This document shows positions 27,578 through 38,288 of a stretch of 64,000 nucleotides of DNA, in pieces. The translations under genes and the position numbers were made by a program. Under the pieces are notes generated by a model. The model had not been told where the DNA came from, did not search any database, and saw only the letters and a program-made list of their open reading frames with translations. The stretch spans positions 7,502,001 through 7,566,000 of the forward strand of contig NC_067203.1 of the NCBI RefSeq assembly GCF_026262505.1, in the 5' to 3' direction. Each line of letters begins with the position of its first letter. Position 1 is the first letter of the stretch. Source of the stretch: Trichomonas vaginalis G3. Lineage: Eukaryota > Parabasalia > Trichomonadida > Trichomonadidae.

Positions 27578-29941
27578 ATGGCGTTTGTAAATTTGCTTAC
27601 AGAAAAAACACGCGAGCGTCCTCTATTTACCGTCAAGGTTGAAATGGATATTATCCAATCATTCTTGGAGGAAGTTTGCTTAAAATTAGATAATTTAGCA
27701 AACAGAATGACGAAAGCTGAAGAAGATATTACAGGCAAAGCAACATTTCAAGATGTCAAAGACTTTAAGCAAGATGTTAGCGATAAAGTCGATCAAATTA
27801 TCCTTCAATGTAAACAAACAGATGATAAAGTAAATGGAATGGACACATTACTCCAAGAAAACTACAAAAATATGCAAGAGAAATTCGATTCTGCAACAAG
27901 TAATTGTTTAATCGAGTCAGGAAATTTAGTTAGATCTACAGTTGAATCTTTGGAGCCAGAACTCATCAAAAATGTCATAGCTGGTATGCCAAACTTAGAT
28001 TCATTACTACAAAGAATAGATGCTAACGATAAATCAATTAACGAACTAAATGAAAAATCTGTTTTATTAACGAATGCCGACAGTAACCTACAAGCGCAAG
28101 TTGATGCCTTGTTTAAAGTATCCCAGAAACAAGGTAATGAACCTTCAACAACCGAATTACACGCAGAATTACAACGTGTTACTTCAAACTTATCTTTTCA
28201 GAAGTCTGCAGCATCAGCTGCTACATCTCAAGAAACCTTTGACCTTCGTGAAGATTTTCAGTTACAATTTAACCAAATTAACGACAAATTAAAGAAAATG
28301 AACGAAGAAATAGAAGACACACGCAATTACACGAACAAACAAATAAGTGCCGTACAAGAATTACTTTCGCCTCAAATTCGAGAATTAGATAATCAGATAA
28401 ATGACTTAAGAACTGACATGTCTAATAAAACAAGAGATATTCCTTCATCCAGACAAGTTGATTTACCACCAGATCTAATGGATAAGATCAACAAATTAGG
28501 TGGAGAAATTACAAAACTTAATGACGACATTATTTCAATGAAAGAGAGGCTAAATGATAATACCTCAGCTCTAAAGATTCTTAGTGAGAACTTTACAAAC
28601 CCTCCGGCTGCTGTTTCCGCTCCAGCGAATATTGAAATCAAAGATGACGGTTCTTTCGATGCAACAGGACTTACAAACAGTGTACAGTTCTTAACCAATA
28701 ACTTTAGAGTACTTGCAAGCCGATTGGATGTCCTTGAGTCCAAGAAATACGTAACTCCTGAAACATTAACGGCAACAAGAGAAATTGCCAACAAATGTGT
28801 CGACAGATTAAACGCATTGGACACTACAATAGCTGAAATGAAAGGAGAACTGCTTTCAAAGGTAGATTCAGATTTAATGCAGTTACGCGATGATACTTCC
28901 AAAGATATCAGAGATGTAAAGGAAGCTGCTAATACTAGTAGAGAGATTGCAACGATCGCTTCTCGAAATGGCGATGAAACTTTGAGATTATTGCAAAAAA
29001 CTAGGACAGAAATGTCAGATATGAACACAAAGATTGCAGAACTCTCAATACCAAAGCCAAATCCAGCTGTTGAGAAGCTCAGTTCTACTGTTTCCGGCAT
29101 CCAAACTTATATCAATAATATTAAAGACGTAATTGTGAAAGTCGGATCAGAAGCAGATGCAGCAAACACCAGGAGTAAGAGCAATGAGACTTCCGTCAAC
29201 CAAATCATGACAAGAATCGATGAATTGACGAAAGAAATTTCCGAAAAAGAGAAAGAACTATCAATTCCAAAGGTAGAATTCGTCCAACAACGTAAAACAG
29301 TTGTCAGAGCACAAGCACCAGAGCCAGCACCTGTTTCGGACGATTCTCCTCGTAGGCCTGGTTCGGTTTTACTTCCAAAAATCGCCAGACAAACCGTTGA
29401 CGATGGAAAACTCGATGCCGCTCTTGGAAAAGTCACAGCGCAAGATGGCATCATACAAGGCATGCGGAAACAGATTGACCAGCTCGTGAAAGGCTACCAG
29501 AACATTGACGACGTCAAAGCTGACAAACAGAGTTGCCAAGCTTTGTTTGAACAGTTCAGAGTCGCCATGGTCGAATTAAATTCACGACTGATGACTTTAA
29601 GAAGGTCAGTCATCGGAAAAGCTGATCTTTCCGAAGTTAAAAACATGCTGACACTTGCAACAACAGTACAGACCAAAGACACAGCTGGTGGTGTTGAGCC
29701 TGTTAGATGTATCTGTTGTGGAAGACCAGCAACAGGAGTTACAGGATCAATCAATGAATCTTTGGATAACAGAAAAACTCCTCCGATTTCAAGCAGAGCC
29801 ATTTCTGATGCTGATGGACAAGTTTGCTTCGTTTATGGTGATAGAGGTGATATGTTTTATGGTAGATCTGGCGATGGTAGGTCTAGGTTTTCTGCAAAAA
29901 CTGATGTAACTCTAAAAGAAACATCAAGTTCAAGAAAATAA
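27578..29941 (+). CDS. QRICH2/DUF4795-like coiled-coil protein (probable flagellar/axonemal)
   Basis: 787 residues, intact, ATG start. Almost the whole protein is heptad-rich coiled coil (e.g. DKINKLGGEITKLNDDIISM; VESLEPELIKNVIAGMPNLD). Near the C-terminus (~710) is EPVRCICCGRPATG. It is followed by GQVCFVYGDRGDMFYGRSGD. A CxxC-(D/G)RP motif after a long coiled coil, then a short glycine/arginine-rich tail with YGR, is the layout of DUF4795 proteins such as QRICH2, which belong to flagella of animals and protists. That fits a flagellated trichomonad and the presence of BBS2 in the same window. A second in-frame ATG ~20 codons in could be the true start. Confidence 0.6.
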   Translation: MAFVNLLTEKTRERPLFTVKVEMDIIQSFLEEVCLKLDNLANRMTKAEEDITGKATFQDVKDFKQDVSDKVDQIILQCKQTDDKVNGMDTLLQENYKNMQEKFDSATSNCLIESGNLVRSTVESLEPELIKNVIAGMPNLDSLLQRIDANDKSINELNEKSVLLTNADSNLQAQVDALFKVSQKQGNEPSTTELHAELQRVTSNLSFQKSAASAATSQETFDLREDFQLQFNQINDKLKKMNEEIEDTRNYTNKQISAVQELLSPQIRELDNQINDLRTDMSNKTRDIPSSRQVDLPPDLMDKINKLGGEITKLNDDIISMKERLNDNTSALKILSENFTNPPAAVSAPANIEIKDDGSFDATGLTNSVQFLTNNFRVLASRLDVLESKKYVTPETLTATREIANKCVDRLNALDTTIAEMKGELLSKVDSDLMQLRDDTSKDIRDVKEAANTSREIATIASRNGDETLRLLQKTRTEMSDMNTKIAELSIPKPNPAVEKLSSTVSGIQTYINNIKDVIVKVGSEADAANTRSKSNETSVNQIMTRIDELTKEISEKEKELSIPKVEFVQQRKTVVRAQAPEPAPVSDDSPRRPGSVLLPKIARQTVDDGKLDAALGKVTAQDGIIQGMRKQIDQLVKGYQNIDDVKADKQSCQALFEQFRVAMVELNSRLMTLRRSVIGKADLSEVKNMLTLATTVQTKDTAGGVEPVRCICCGRPATGVTGSINESLDNRKTPPISSRAISDADGQVCFVYGDRGDMFYGRSGDGRSRFSAKTDVTLKETSSSRK

Positions 29942-30362
29942 TATCTTATTATTTTTTTGTGTTTTTGTTTGCTATTTTTTTGTTTTCCGACTTATTAAAT
30001 TTTTGGTTTTTAAAAACTTTGACGTGATTTAAAAAAACGCTCTTTACTATTGAGAAATGTTCCGTATATAATTTGGAAGGAAAATTTGAATTTTTTCGAA
30101 TACAATAGCAAATCATTTTATCCTGGAATAAATGTAAACGTGCTTTTATGCTGTTCGGTTAAAAAATATTGTTATATTGGAAATTTGACTTTTGCTATAT
30201 TGATAATTGAACAAAAAAAGATTAATACGACATAGTTGATCTTTTAATCTTTGAGACGACTCGTTATCGATCCGAAATATATAGTTTTTTTCAAGAAAAA
30301 TTAATATTAAACTACCATGTAATATTTCGGAATTTATATATAAAATATCTTTATGGCAAAAA
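29942..30362. other. AT-rich gap
   Basis: About 420 bp between the coiled-coil gene and a broken surface-protein gene. Short frames here have noncoding composition. Confidence 0.5.
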
Positions 30363-31399
30363 ATGTCATTTATTAAATTCTTTTGTTTCATTTCGGATAT
30401 TTTTTATTCAGAATTCAAGGGATTTATTTTCAGCATCAAGATGTAAATCAATTTCACAATTCTTGGTATGAGTTTTTCAAGGATAAACCAAAAAATTTGT
30501 ACGTCTATAAACAAAAAGGACCTTTTAGTCAAAAAGAGAATTCATTTATCAAGTATTCAACATTTAAAAACTTGAAAAGCGTCTCAATATACATCGTAAA
30601 TAATGATTTAAAAATAAATTGTTTGGTCGAAGATTGCATTTTTCGAAATAACAGTGATTCTGATAACATGTCATGCATACACATTATTACACAAGGCCAT
30701 ATTATCCAAAATCGAATTTGTTCAACAATTCACTCAAACCCACTCGTTTATCACTCTTTTACTAACACAACAGATAAAAGCGCCATTTACTTCCTCGCCA
30801 TTGATGATTCTGATACATCTCATCCTAAATATTCACCTTTTCTTTTTGAATGTCATTCAACTGAAAGCAATTTTGAATCAATAAACATGACACACTTCAA
30901 CTATGGATCATGTGGTATTTATTCAACATCTAAATATATTACCTTTTTAAAATCAATAAAAATTATTGATGGAAATCAAACAGATATAGTTTTAATTGAA
31001 ATATCTCAATGCACATACATAGATTATTTACTTGTTAAAGGATATACATTTCGTACTAATTTAAATATGAGTAACGTCCAAAAGGCCTTTATTCAAGCTG
31101 TAACTAGTTGCCAATTCATAGCAGGTATGGATCTGACTATAAATTATTCCTATATAAAAGCTAAAGATATCGTATTATATTCAATCGAGAGTTTAACAAT
31201 TGACAGTATAAAATGTGAAGCGGAAAATGATCAGTACCGTGATGGTACATCAATTCGAGGTTCAATTGACATAAGAGGCTCACCAAATTTTCCTGATGAT
31301 GACTTGTTTGTTAATAATTATATTTGCAATGTAAAACTACAGAAATGCGAATGCAAAAATAAGCAAATTACAAGTAATATGATATTCAGAAGGCGCTAA
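30363..31399 (+). pseudogene. Beta-helix-like surface protein gene, 5' frame break
   Basis: The long frame (to TAA at 31397) has no ATG in its first ~90 codons. In another frame, ATG at 30363 opens a hydrophobic stretch like a signal peptide (MSFIKFFCFISDIFYS), which stops soon after. Joining the two needs a one-base shift near 30410. The long frame shows short degenerate repeats with alternating hydrophobics and paired cysteines (NNDLKINCLVEDCIFRNNSD; HIITQGHIIQNRICSTI), like trichomonad surface proteins predicted to form right-handed beta-helices. It also ends early, with no C-terminal membrane segment, just before a mobile element. I read it as a truncated pseudogene. Confidence 0.5.
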
Positions 31400-31411
31400 T
31401 AATAATTTAAG

Positions 31412-31418
31412 AATGAAC
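31412..31418. repeat. 7-bp target-site duplication (left)
   Basis: AATGAAC, repeated at 32475-32481 just outside the other end of the inverted-repeat element. Confidence 0.75.
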
Positions 31419-32474
31419 TAAGGGTTTCGTTTTGCGAAAAAAACGTACAATACGCAATTTCGCTAAAAAAAACATTTAGCTAGCAATTTCGACCTTTGAC
31501 TCCACTCAAGACGTCACTTTTTTAATTTTGCGGTATCATATTTTTGGAAAATCTTTATGAATATTATATAAAAAGTCTCTTTAATATCTATATTTCATAT
31601 TTTTATCGATTTTTAAAGTTTTTGCGAAAAGTATTCAATTATTTTTGCTATTTGGTCGGGTAAATGTCAGATTTGCGACATTTTCTGATATGATATTCAG
31701 ATTCTACGTTGATAATAATGCTTATAGAACCCTCTTGCTATTGTGTCAAAATTGCGAAACCGATAGCAAAAATATCTCGCAATATCAAAATTGAGATATT
31801 GAGTGAATTATGCATTATAGAGATTAAAAATCTGATTTGTGAAAACATCTCATCAGTTTCTAGCTAATTCAAAAATCTTTACTATCTTATTTGATTAAAA
31901 TGAAAAGGGAATAGTTTCATTATGCTTTAAATGACAGCCTTATAATATAATCATAGTTTTCGCTCAATATGCAGCATTTTTTTTTCGAAATCTATGGTCA
32001 ATGTCCTAAATACTGATTGCTTTGCATTCATATCTCTTACATTTTCTATACCCACATCACTATTCATTGCTATTCCTATCTTTTTCATTTTTGTTTGTTT
32101 CTCATAATTTCTCAAAAAACACGATAACTTGATATTTGTAAATATCATACTTTATAACGTAAATAAGAACTTGACCTATTAAGAAAAGCAGTAATGAAAA
32201 GAAAATCTGAAATTCATAAAAATTACAAGTTTCTGATGACAATTAGCTTAATTAAACCAGGTACAAGATTATATAATTGTATTTTCTATCCAATTATCCA
32301 TATAATATCTTATCCAGAAAAAATAACTTGATCAATACCAAATGATTTTTTAACTAGTAAATAAAGTATTTTCTTTACACACACATTGTATATCATAGTT
32401 TTTTTTTGGTTTCGCAAAACATCCAAAAACAAATATGCTATAAAAGTGACAATTTTAGCAAAACGAAACCCTTA
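31419..32474. mobile_element. Non-autonomous TIR element (MITE-like), 1,056 bp
   Basis: The left end is TAAGGGTTTCGTTTTGC and the right end its exact inverse, GCAAAACGAAACCCTTA. Both are directly flanked by AATGAAC. The TIR match is 17 bp, after which similarity fades. Inside there is no transposase. A 65-codon minus-strand frame (31951-32148) has no resemblance to anything I know. The right end also carries AAAAGTGACA, which read outward is TCACTTTT and might act as an initiator. Target duplication of 7 bp is seen directly. The superfamily cannot be fixed by eye. Confidence 0.8.
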
Positions 32475-32481
32475 AATGAAC

Positions 32482-32872
32482 GAAACATCAAAGTTCACTT
32501 AATTTAATTAAAAATTAAATTTACCAATTCAATATTTAAGGATAGGCATCCAACTCTTCCAGATAATATAAAATTTAGACTATATTTGTGTGTCTGAGTA
32601 AGATTTGAATGCTTGATACATTTATTGAACTCAAGGGATCTAGTATTTTATTACATATAGATATTTCAATGTTCTATTTTGCTAATACAATTTTGTGAAC
32701 AACTCAATGAAAATTCAAATATACCCGATTCATAAGAAATCACTTGTACATGAATATCTAGAGATTCAATAGCTAAAAGATGAATTTCTTTGGTGTAATA
32801 CGCCATTTGTCAGAAATTTTAAATTGGTAATCCATTCAAGAAAACTCGAAATAAATAAGCCCGAAATGTTGT
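32482..32872. other. AT-rich gap between two mobile elements
   Basis: About 390 bp, no gene or repeat noticed. Confidence 0.5.
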
Positions 32873-33027
32873 AAACAGAAATTCATCAAAAGTGACACCT
32901 CAGAAAAGCTAAAATATTGAATTTTTGGAACTTTTGATAGAGCACGTTTTTAAATATTAATTAAAGTAAATGTATATTTTGTAAAGATTCTTTTTAATAA
33001 AAAAATAAAATTTTGAAGAAGAACACA

Positions 33028-33459
33028 AAATCTTCTGAAAAATAATATCACATAAACTCATATTATTTTCTAATATATAACTATTTTATATAAAAATCAA
33101 ATTCAATGATCTTAAAAGCGAAGGATAAACCTCAAAATTTACGAATATAATGAGTGGGAATATAATGCTTATCTATCATAAAACCATATGAAATATCAAT
33201 TTTTGCTTTACGCCTAATTTTTGACGACAATTAGCAAAAAATGTTAAATGTTAACACTCAGTCCATTTGAATATGAAAAATAAAATTGACTTTGATTAAA
33301 TGTTTTTATTTATCATGCAATTCTTCTTGCGACCAAAGATTTGAATAAAACTTCAAAAAATAAGATAGCTTAAAAAATAATATACGGTAGTGTTTACTAA
33401 TAGATAATGAATAGTATATAAATTCTATTAAAATGGATTTGATCCAAAAAAATATAAAA
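33028..33459 (+). repeat. Left arm of a ~432-bp near-perfect inverted repeat
   Basis: Starts AAATCTTCTGAAAAATAATA and ends at GGATTTGATCCAAAAAAATA. It is the inverse of 33522-33953 with only a few differences (e.g. a two-base difference near ATAGATAATGAATAG). The gap between arms is ~62 bp. Confidence 0.85.
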
Positions 33460-33521
33460 CCAAAAATAATTGTTATAATTTAAATGAAGAAGTAATTTAA
33501 AACGATTTTATTTATGATCAA

Positions 33522-33953
33522 ATTTTATATATTTTTTTGGATCAAATCCAATTTAATAGAATTTATATACTATTCATCTATTAGTAAACACTACCGTATA
33601 TTATTTTTTAAGCTATCTTATTTTTTGAAGTTTTATTCAAATCTTTGGTCGCAAGAAGAATTGCATGATAAATAAAAACATTTAATCAAAGTCAATTTTA
33701 TTTTTCATATTCAAATGGACTGAGTGTTAACATTTAACATTTTTTGCTAATTGTCGTCAAAAATTAGGCGTAAAGCAAAAATTGATATTTCATATGGTTT
33801 TATGATAGATAAGCATTATATTCCCACTCATTATATTCGTAAATTTTGAGGTTTATCCTTCGCTTTTAAGATCATTGAATTTGATTTTTATATAAAATAG
33901 TTATATATTAGAAAATAATATGAGTTTATGTGATATTATTTTTCAGAAGATTT
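33522..33953 (-). repeat. Right arm of the ~432-bp near-perfect inverted repeat
   Basis: Inverse of 33028-33459. A transcript through both arms would form a duplex of more than 400 bp. Confidence 0.85.
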
Positions 33954-34159
33954 CATTCTATATGCCTATGAAAAGTACTCTCAAAACTAACTTTTTCCTA
34001 ATTATAATTAAATCTAGAATATTATATTATGCTTAGTATTATTTCATTTTTCTCATTCAATTTAGAATTTACAAATGTCAAAAAATTGAGAGCTGTCACT
34101 TTTGATGAATTTCTGTTTATTACAGTATTATCTTTCTTGTCACATTAATCATTGTTTTA

Positions 34160-34273
34160 TTACATTCTCCTTATATTCATGATTACCCAATATGTTTTGC
34201 AATCAGAGGTAATTTTGAAGAAATTTTTGATTACTTATTGGAACACGGTGCGAAACCTAAATTATTTTTCTAA
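34160..34273 (+). pseudogene. Ankyrin-repeat fragment
   Basis: A short frame reads DYPICFAIRGNFEEIFDYL then LEHGAKPKLFF and a stop. This is one ankyrin repeat with its end, no start codon, next to the right end of the foldback element. Remnant only. Confidence 0.5.
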
Positions 34274-34630
34274 TGCTATTCTATATTGAATGAAAATAGA
34301 ACAGTATCCGCATTATTTAAGAATAAACATTTCATATTAATTAAATAATATTTCCACATATTAATAATTATCACAATGACATAGTTCTTATATTAGATCT
34401 AGCTTATCAGTATCCTGAATTATAAGTTGTTTTTATTTGATGAGATTGAATATTTAGTAAATTAGGTTAATTATGTTGTAAAAATATAAAAATTAGTATT
34501 AACATCTATTTTAACATATATCGATTTTTCCAAAATTTTTTCATTTTATGTATTTTATGATGAAAATAGTATTTTTATCATGGAAATTTTTAATTTTTGA
34601 TTTTTTTTGGGTGTTGGCACTTTTTTATAT
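34274..34630. other. AT-rich promoter region of the importin gene
   Basis: No gene. At 34617-34626 GCACTTTTTT lies a few bases before the ATG at 34631 and is probably the initiator. Confidence 0.5.
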
Positions 34631-37522
34631 ATGGATGAGAATTTATTAGAACTTGAACATTACCTTCTATCATGTTTAAGCAATGATCAAGCGGAGATTA
34701 ATGCTGCCACAGAGTATATCTCAAATATTATACAATCAGAAAATGCAAATTCTTTATTTTTTGGATTAATTTCAAATTCTGCAGAGCCAAATGCAATTCG
34801 ACAAGCAGCAATTCAGCTTTCAAATATCATAAAAATGTCATGGGATAAATACACAATTGAAAATATCCATGATTTTGGGTCACAAATTATGAACTTCCTT
34901 AATTCGAGTAAATATGATGCAAAGACAAAGCAATTACTATCAAACGTATTAATACTTATTATCAATAATGTTAAAGAGCCTTGGCAAGAATTATTTGATT
35001 TTATCTCAAATCTTAATAACGAAGTAACAGATATTAGGCTTCAAATTGCCTTAAATTCAATCAGACTCTTTAACGAGAACGATATTTCTACATTAATTCC
35101 TATATTTCAAAATTCAATAAATTTTTCTTTTAATTCCGGCAAAATTGAGCTAATATTAAGTTCAATGCAACTACTAATTGAGTTACTAACCATAAATCCA
35201 GAAGGATTTGATCAAAATCTCCAAATAATTCCACAAATAATTCCAAATCTTGTTAATTCAAACGATACTGAACAATCAATATTCTTTTCATTACTGTCCA
35301 AGATCATTTCATTAGCTCCTGAAGTAGATGGAATTATAAAAACAATAATTCAATTTATTCAAACAGATTCAAGTTTTCCTGAAGTATCTATATATGCAAT
35401 CAACTCATTATCATCATATTCTCATAATTTTACAGAAGAACAACTCGATTCTGTTCTAGAAATCCTTATTTTTCAAACAGTCAAATTATCTGAAACTTTG
35501 AACATTCTTCCAGAAGATTCATCAGATTTTATTGAATCACTGCTCAACGAATACCATCATAACGATGTCTATTCGATAATTAAAGCAAATTTACAAGAAT
35601 GTTTGACATCAGAAAATTCTTTAGTAATTGCAACAGGAATTCTACTTCTTTCGCCTATTCTGAACTCAGCACCAGAAGTTATCGTTGGAGATGAGATGCA
35701 ATTTGTGTTGGAATTGTTAAATCTCGCAATTTCTCCGGAAAATCCGATAGATGTTTGTAAGGCTGGCTGTAGATTGGTCGGATACGCATATTCAATTGAT
35801 CCTTTGTGTCTCTACTTAATAAGATATACAGAATCAATCGTTTCTTTGATGATTTCGGAAGATATTGAATTATCTCACTTAGCAAGTCAAGCTTTGGACT
35901 GGATCTTTGACGTAAGACAGGTAGTCGATGAATCTGTCGTTCAATTTTTGTTCGATTCCAAAGAAAACGTCCAATTTAATTGTTTATCGAGGTATTTATT
36001 GACTTTTCATAAGGCAATCCTATCAGCGAACCATTTATCAGCTAATTTGATGCAGAGGGTCTTTGATTTTACTGTTGAAAACTTAAATCAAACTGGAAAT
36101 TCGGAATTTGTTGGAATATCTTTGAATATATTCGCTTCTTTGCTATCGAAAGACGAGAATTATGCTTCTTATCTAGAAAACATAGTTCCTTTCGTTCAGC
36201 AATGCTTGGAAAGCGAAGAATTCGATTGTTTCAACGCATTGACATTTTTAGGAAAAATTTCAGAAATTTTGGGAGTTTGTGGAACAGAATTTTTAAGTTT
36301 GTTCATCGAGAAACTGGAAGATATCATTAAAAACAGGAAAATCTACAGAGCAATGAGATTTAGAGCTTCAATTAAAACTTTGTGCAAATTTATCAGATAT
36401 TCAGAGATAAATGTCATAGAATTTACTCTGAAATGGCTCAAAAAGATGATAGTGTCACATATTGATCATGACATCAACGAAGGATTGTTGAATTTGAAGA
36501 TTATTGTAAAATCTTTAGATGATCAAACGAAAAAGAGGTTTTACAAAATAGTTTTAAGCACTACGATGGAAACAGACTCCCAAGAGATCTTATCTTCGCG
36601 TCTTTTGGTTCTTCCTAAATTTATCAAATATCCTCCACAAAATTATCAAGAAAAGATGTTCCAAGAACTCTCAGATTTCTGTTACTCCTTTGTGGAAGGA
36701 AATTTGGAATGTTTGGGCGGAAAATCGTTTTTAAATGAAATGATTTTTGCTCCTTTGGTCCAAGACTTCGCAAACTTCGTTGCAGTGTTCTGTTCTAAGT
36801 CTAATATAAACTGCACTGAGATTGCAATGCTTTTTAGCCCTTTAATCGAGAAAAATGAAGAATTTTATTTATCTCTTCTGTTTTCTGTGTTTTCTGGAGT
36901 TCTAGAGAACGAAACAATCGATGAAAACTTCGCACAGGAGATATGTGACTACATTCCAGCCCTTTTTGAGAAATCTGTGACGATTAATTTGCAACATGAC
37001 GCAATTTTCATGATGAACAAACTTTTAGTGCATTTCCCGCAACTTTATGATGATGCAAAGCCACTGATAGTCGAAAATGCCTTGAATTGGTTCAACAAAG
37101 CGAAATCTGAAAATTCAATTTTCGGAAAAATGCTTTCTAACGCTGCATCATTGTTTATACATGCAGCAACACTAGATAAAACAATTGACCAGCAGATTAT
37201 TGATCAGTCTTTGTTGTTTTATCCTCCAGAAGATGAAACAGAATTTTCTGATTTCACAAATTATATTTTTCAACTTTTTGAAGTTTCTGAACTGAGTTTG
37301 GACTCAAAGAAGAACATAGCAACAGGTTTGTTTACAGTTATAACTGCTCAGAAGTATATGATGAGAAAATGGCATTTATCTGAAGAAAAATCCCAAATTT
37401 TGAATCAGATTTTACGAAATTTGTTGGAAGATGAAACCATTTTATCTCATATGAGAAGTATATTACAAAATGATCCATCTTCTTTACAGAAATTAGAAAT
37501 TTTCCTTTCAAATTCAAATTGA
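34631..37522 (+). CDS. Importin-beta family nuclear transport receptor (importin-7/8-like)
   Basis: 963 residues from the ATG at 34631. An upstream TTG (34607) is in frame but lies in the initiator region. Residues 1-90 form an importin-beta N-terminal (Ran-binding) domain: LLELEHYLLSCLSNDQAEIN, then EPNAIRQAAIQLSNIIKMSW, the family's I-R-Q-x-A-x-x-x-L-x-N...W pattern. The rest is HEAT-like helical repeats with acidic loops, of the usual total length (~950-1050). It should carry cargo through nuclear pores under Ran control. Among importin-beta proteins the spacing suggests importin-7/8 or exportin types, but which one is uncertain. Confidence 0.75.
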   Translation: MDENLLELEHYLLSCLSNDQAEINAATEYISNIIQSENANSLFFGLISNSAEPNAIRQAAIQLSNIIKMSWDKYTIENIHDFGSQIMNFLNSSKYDAKTKQLLSNVLILIINNVKEPWQELFDFISNLNNEVTDIRLQIALNSIRLFNENDISTLIPIFQNSINFSFNSGKIELILSSMQLLIELLTINPEGFDQNLQIIPQIIPNLVNSNDTEQSIFFSLLSKIISLAPEVDGIIKTIIQFIQTDSSFPEVSIYAINSLSSYSHNFTEEQLDSVLEILIFQTVKLSETLNILPEDSSDFIESLLNEYHHNDVYSIIKANLQECLTSENSLVIATGILLLSPILNSAPEVIVGDEMQFVLELLNLAISPENPIDVCKAGCRLVGYAYSIDPLCLYLIRYTESIVSLMISEDIELSHLASQALDWIFDVRQVVDESVVQFLFDSKENVQFNCLSRYLLTFHKAILSANHLSANLMQRVFDFTVENLNQTGNSEFVGISLNIFASLLSKDENYASYLENIVPFVQQCLESEEFDCFNALTFLGKISEILGVCGTEFLSLFIEKLEDIIKNRKIYRAMRFRASIKTLCKFIRYSEINVIEFTLKWLKKMIVSHIDHDINEGLLNLKIIVKSLDDQTKKRFYKIVLSTTMETDSQEILSSRLLVLPKFIKYPPQNYQEKMFQELSDFCYSFVEGNLECLGGKSFLNEMIFAPLVQDFANFVAVFCSKSNINCTEIAMLFSPLIEKNEEFYLSLLFSVFSGVLENETIDENFAQEICDYIPALFEKSVTINLQHDAIFMMNKLLVHFPQLYDDAKPLIVENALNWFNKAKSENSIFGKMLSNAASLFIHAATLDKTIDQQIIDQSLLFYPPEDETEFSDFTNYIFQLFEVSELSLDSKKNIATGLFTVITAQKYMMRKWHLSEEKSQILNQILRNLLEDETILSHMRSILQNDPSSLQKLEIFLSNSN

Positions 37523-37919
37523 TTTTTTTTCTTTGTTTGTATATAGAGTAAACTATAATATTTTATGGTAATTCAGCTGAATGTACTATTACAAAGTTCA
37601 ATTACTATCTTATATTTTTTCATATATTCATAGTTGTCTGTGAACGCCCCTCAAGCAAAAAATATAATAATCACAAGAACTCAATTAATTTTGCAAGATC
37701 ATTCATATATTGATAACAGAAATTTAGTAAAGAACATTTCAAACTTGCGCCGTCCATAAATCAAGCTCGTAATTTTAATCACAGAGCTATAGGTATTACA
37801 GCTATCTATTCCTTAAAATCAGATTGATTTTTTTTATTTCTCCAACATTTGTGATGTAAAGTTTGATAATTCCGGAGAAGAACAAATACATTAAAATTAT
37901 TTTTCTGATAGTATTGTTG
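37523..37919. other. Gap between the importin gene and the Maverick insertion
   Basis: AT-rich 3' flank. A 38-codon minus-strand frame begins at the ATG overlapping the CATGG target site (37920-37924) and runs to 37806. It resembles nothing known. Confidence 0.4.
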
Positions 37920-37924
37920 CATGG
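37920..37924. repeat. 5-bp target-site duplication of the Maverick (left)
   Basis: CATGG, directly outside the terminal A tract. The same five bases follow the terminal T tract at 61981-61985. Confidence 0.8.
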
Positions 37925-37992
37925 AAAAAAAAAAAAAAAAAAAAAAAAAGGTAGTGGGGCTTCCAGGGGCTGCGCCCCTTCTAGCCCCTAAG
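37925..37992 (+). repeat. Left terminal inverted repeat with hairpin
   Basis: A tract (37925-37949), one G, then GTAGTGGGGCTTCCAGG, a stem-loop GGGGC-TGC-GCCCC overlapping it, and CTTCTAGCCCCTAAG. It is the inverse of 61928-61980 except for the hairpin stem, which has changed on both sides. Confidence 0.85.
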
Positions 37993-38288
37993 AAATTTTG
38001 CCCAAGACCCAAGAGGAGGACCGAACCCCAGCCGACCAGCCGTTGACTTTTTTGTAGAGCACTCAAAATAGTATAACTTTGTCCGGACAAGTAAGGGTCT
38101 ATCGTCGCTACAGGAAAAGTTACGGGCGTTCCAAGGAAGTATACTTTGAGAAGCCTTTTCTCCCTTATAGAATGAGATAGGACGGTTATTTTACAAAACT
38201 GACAACACTTTTGACCGGATAGTTTTTTGTGCTGAACAAAAAGTGTCATATAAACATCTGTCAAAAACCGTTTTTTACTTCACTTAAA
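37993..38288. other. Left noncoding leader of the Maverick
   Basis: About 300 bp, less AT-rich than the rest. At the end, TTCACTTAAA directly precedes the first ATG and looks like an initiator. No gene seen. Confidence 0.5.

Larger units (their letters stand above)
32873..34118. mobile_element. Foldback element: outer 25-bp inverted repeats around a large palindrome
   Basis: Position 32873-32897 (AAACAGAAATTCATC then AAAAGTGACA) is the exact inverse of 34094-34118. Between them lie two arms of ~432 bp. No coding capacity is seen. I could not find a convincing target duplication outside the outer repeats, so the true ends are uncertain; the inner arms could be an element in their own right. 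Confidence 0.65.

Noticed and set aside
28393-29463. Long antisense frames inside the coiled-coil gene
   Set aside because: They mirror the heptad-rich sense gene and have serine/leucine-rich noise typical of reverse frames.
30750-30775. Trichomonad intron 3' splice signal (ACTAACACAACAG)
   Set aside because: It differs by one base from the usual ACTAACACACAG, lies inside a continuous frame, and no matching GTATGT donor is seen upstream.
37806-38264. 152-codon minus-strand frame across the left Maverick border
   Set aside because: It crosses the A tract and TIR and reads a poly-Phe run, so it is a chance frame.
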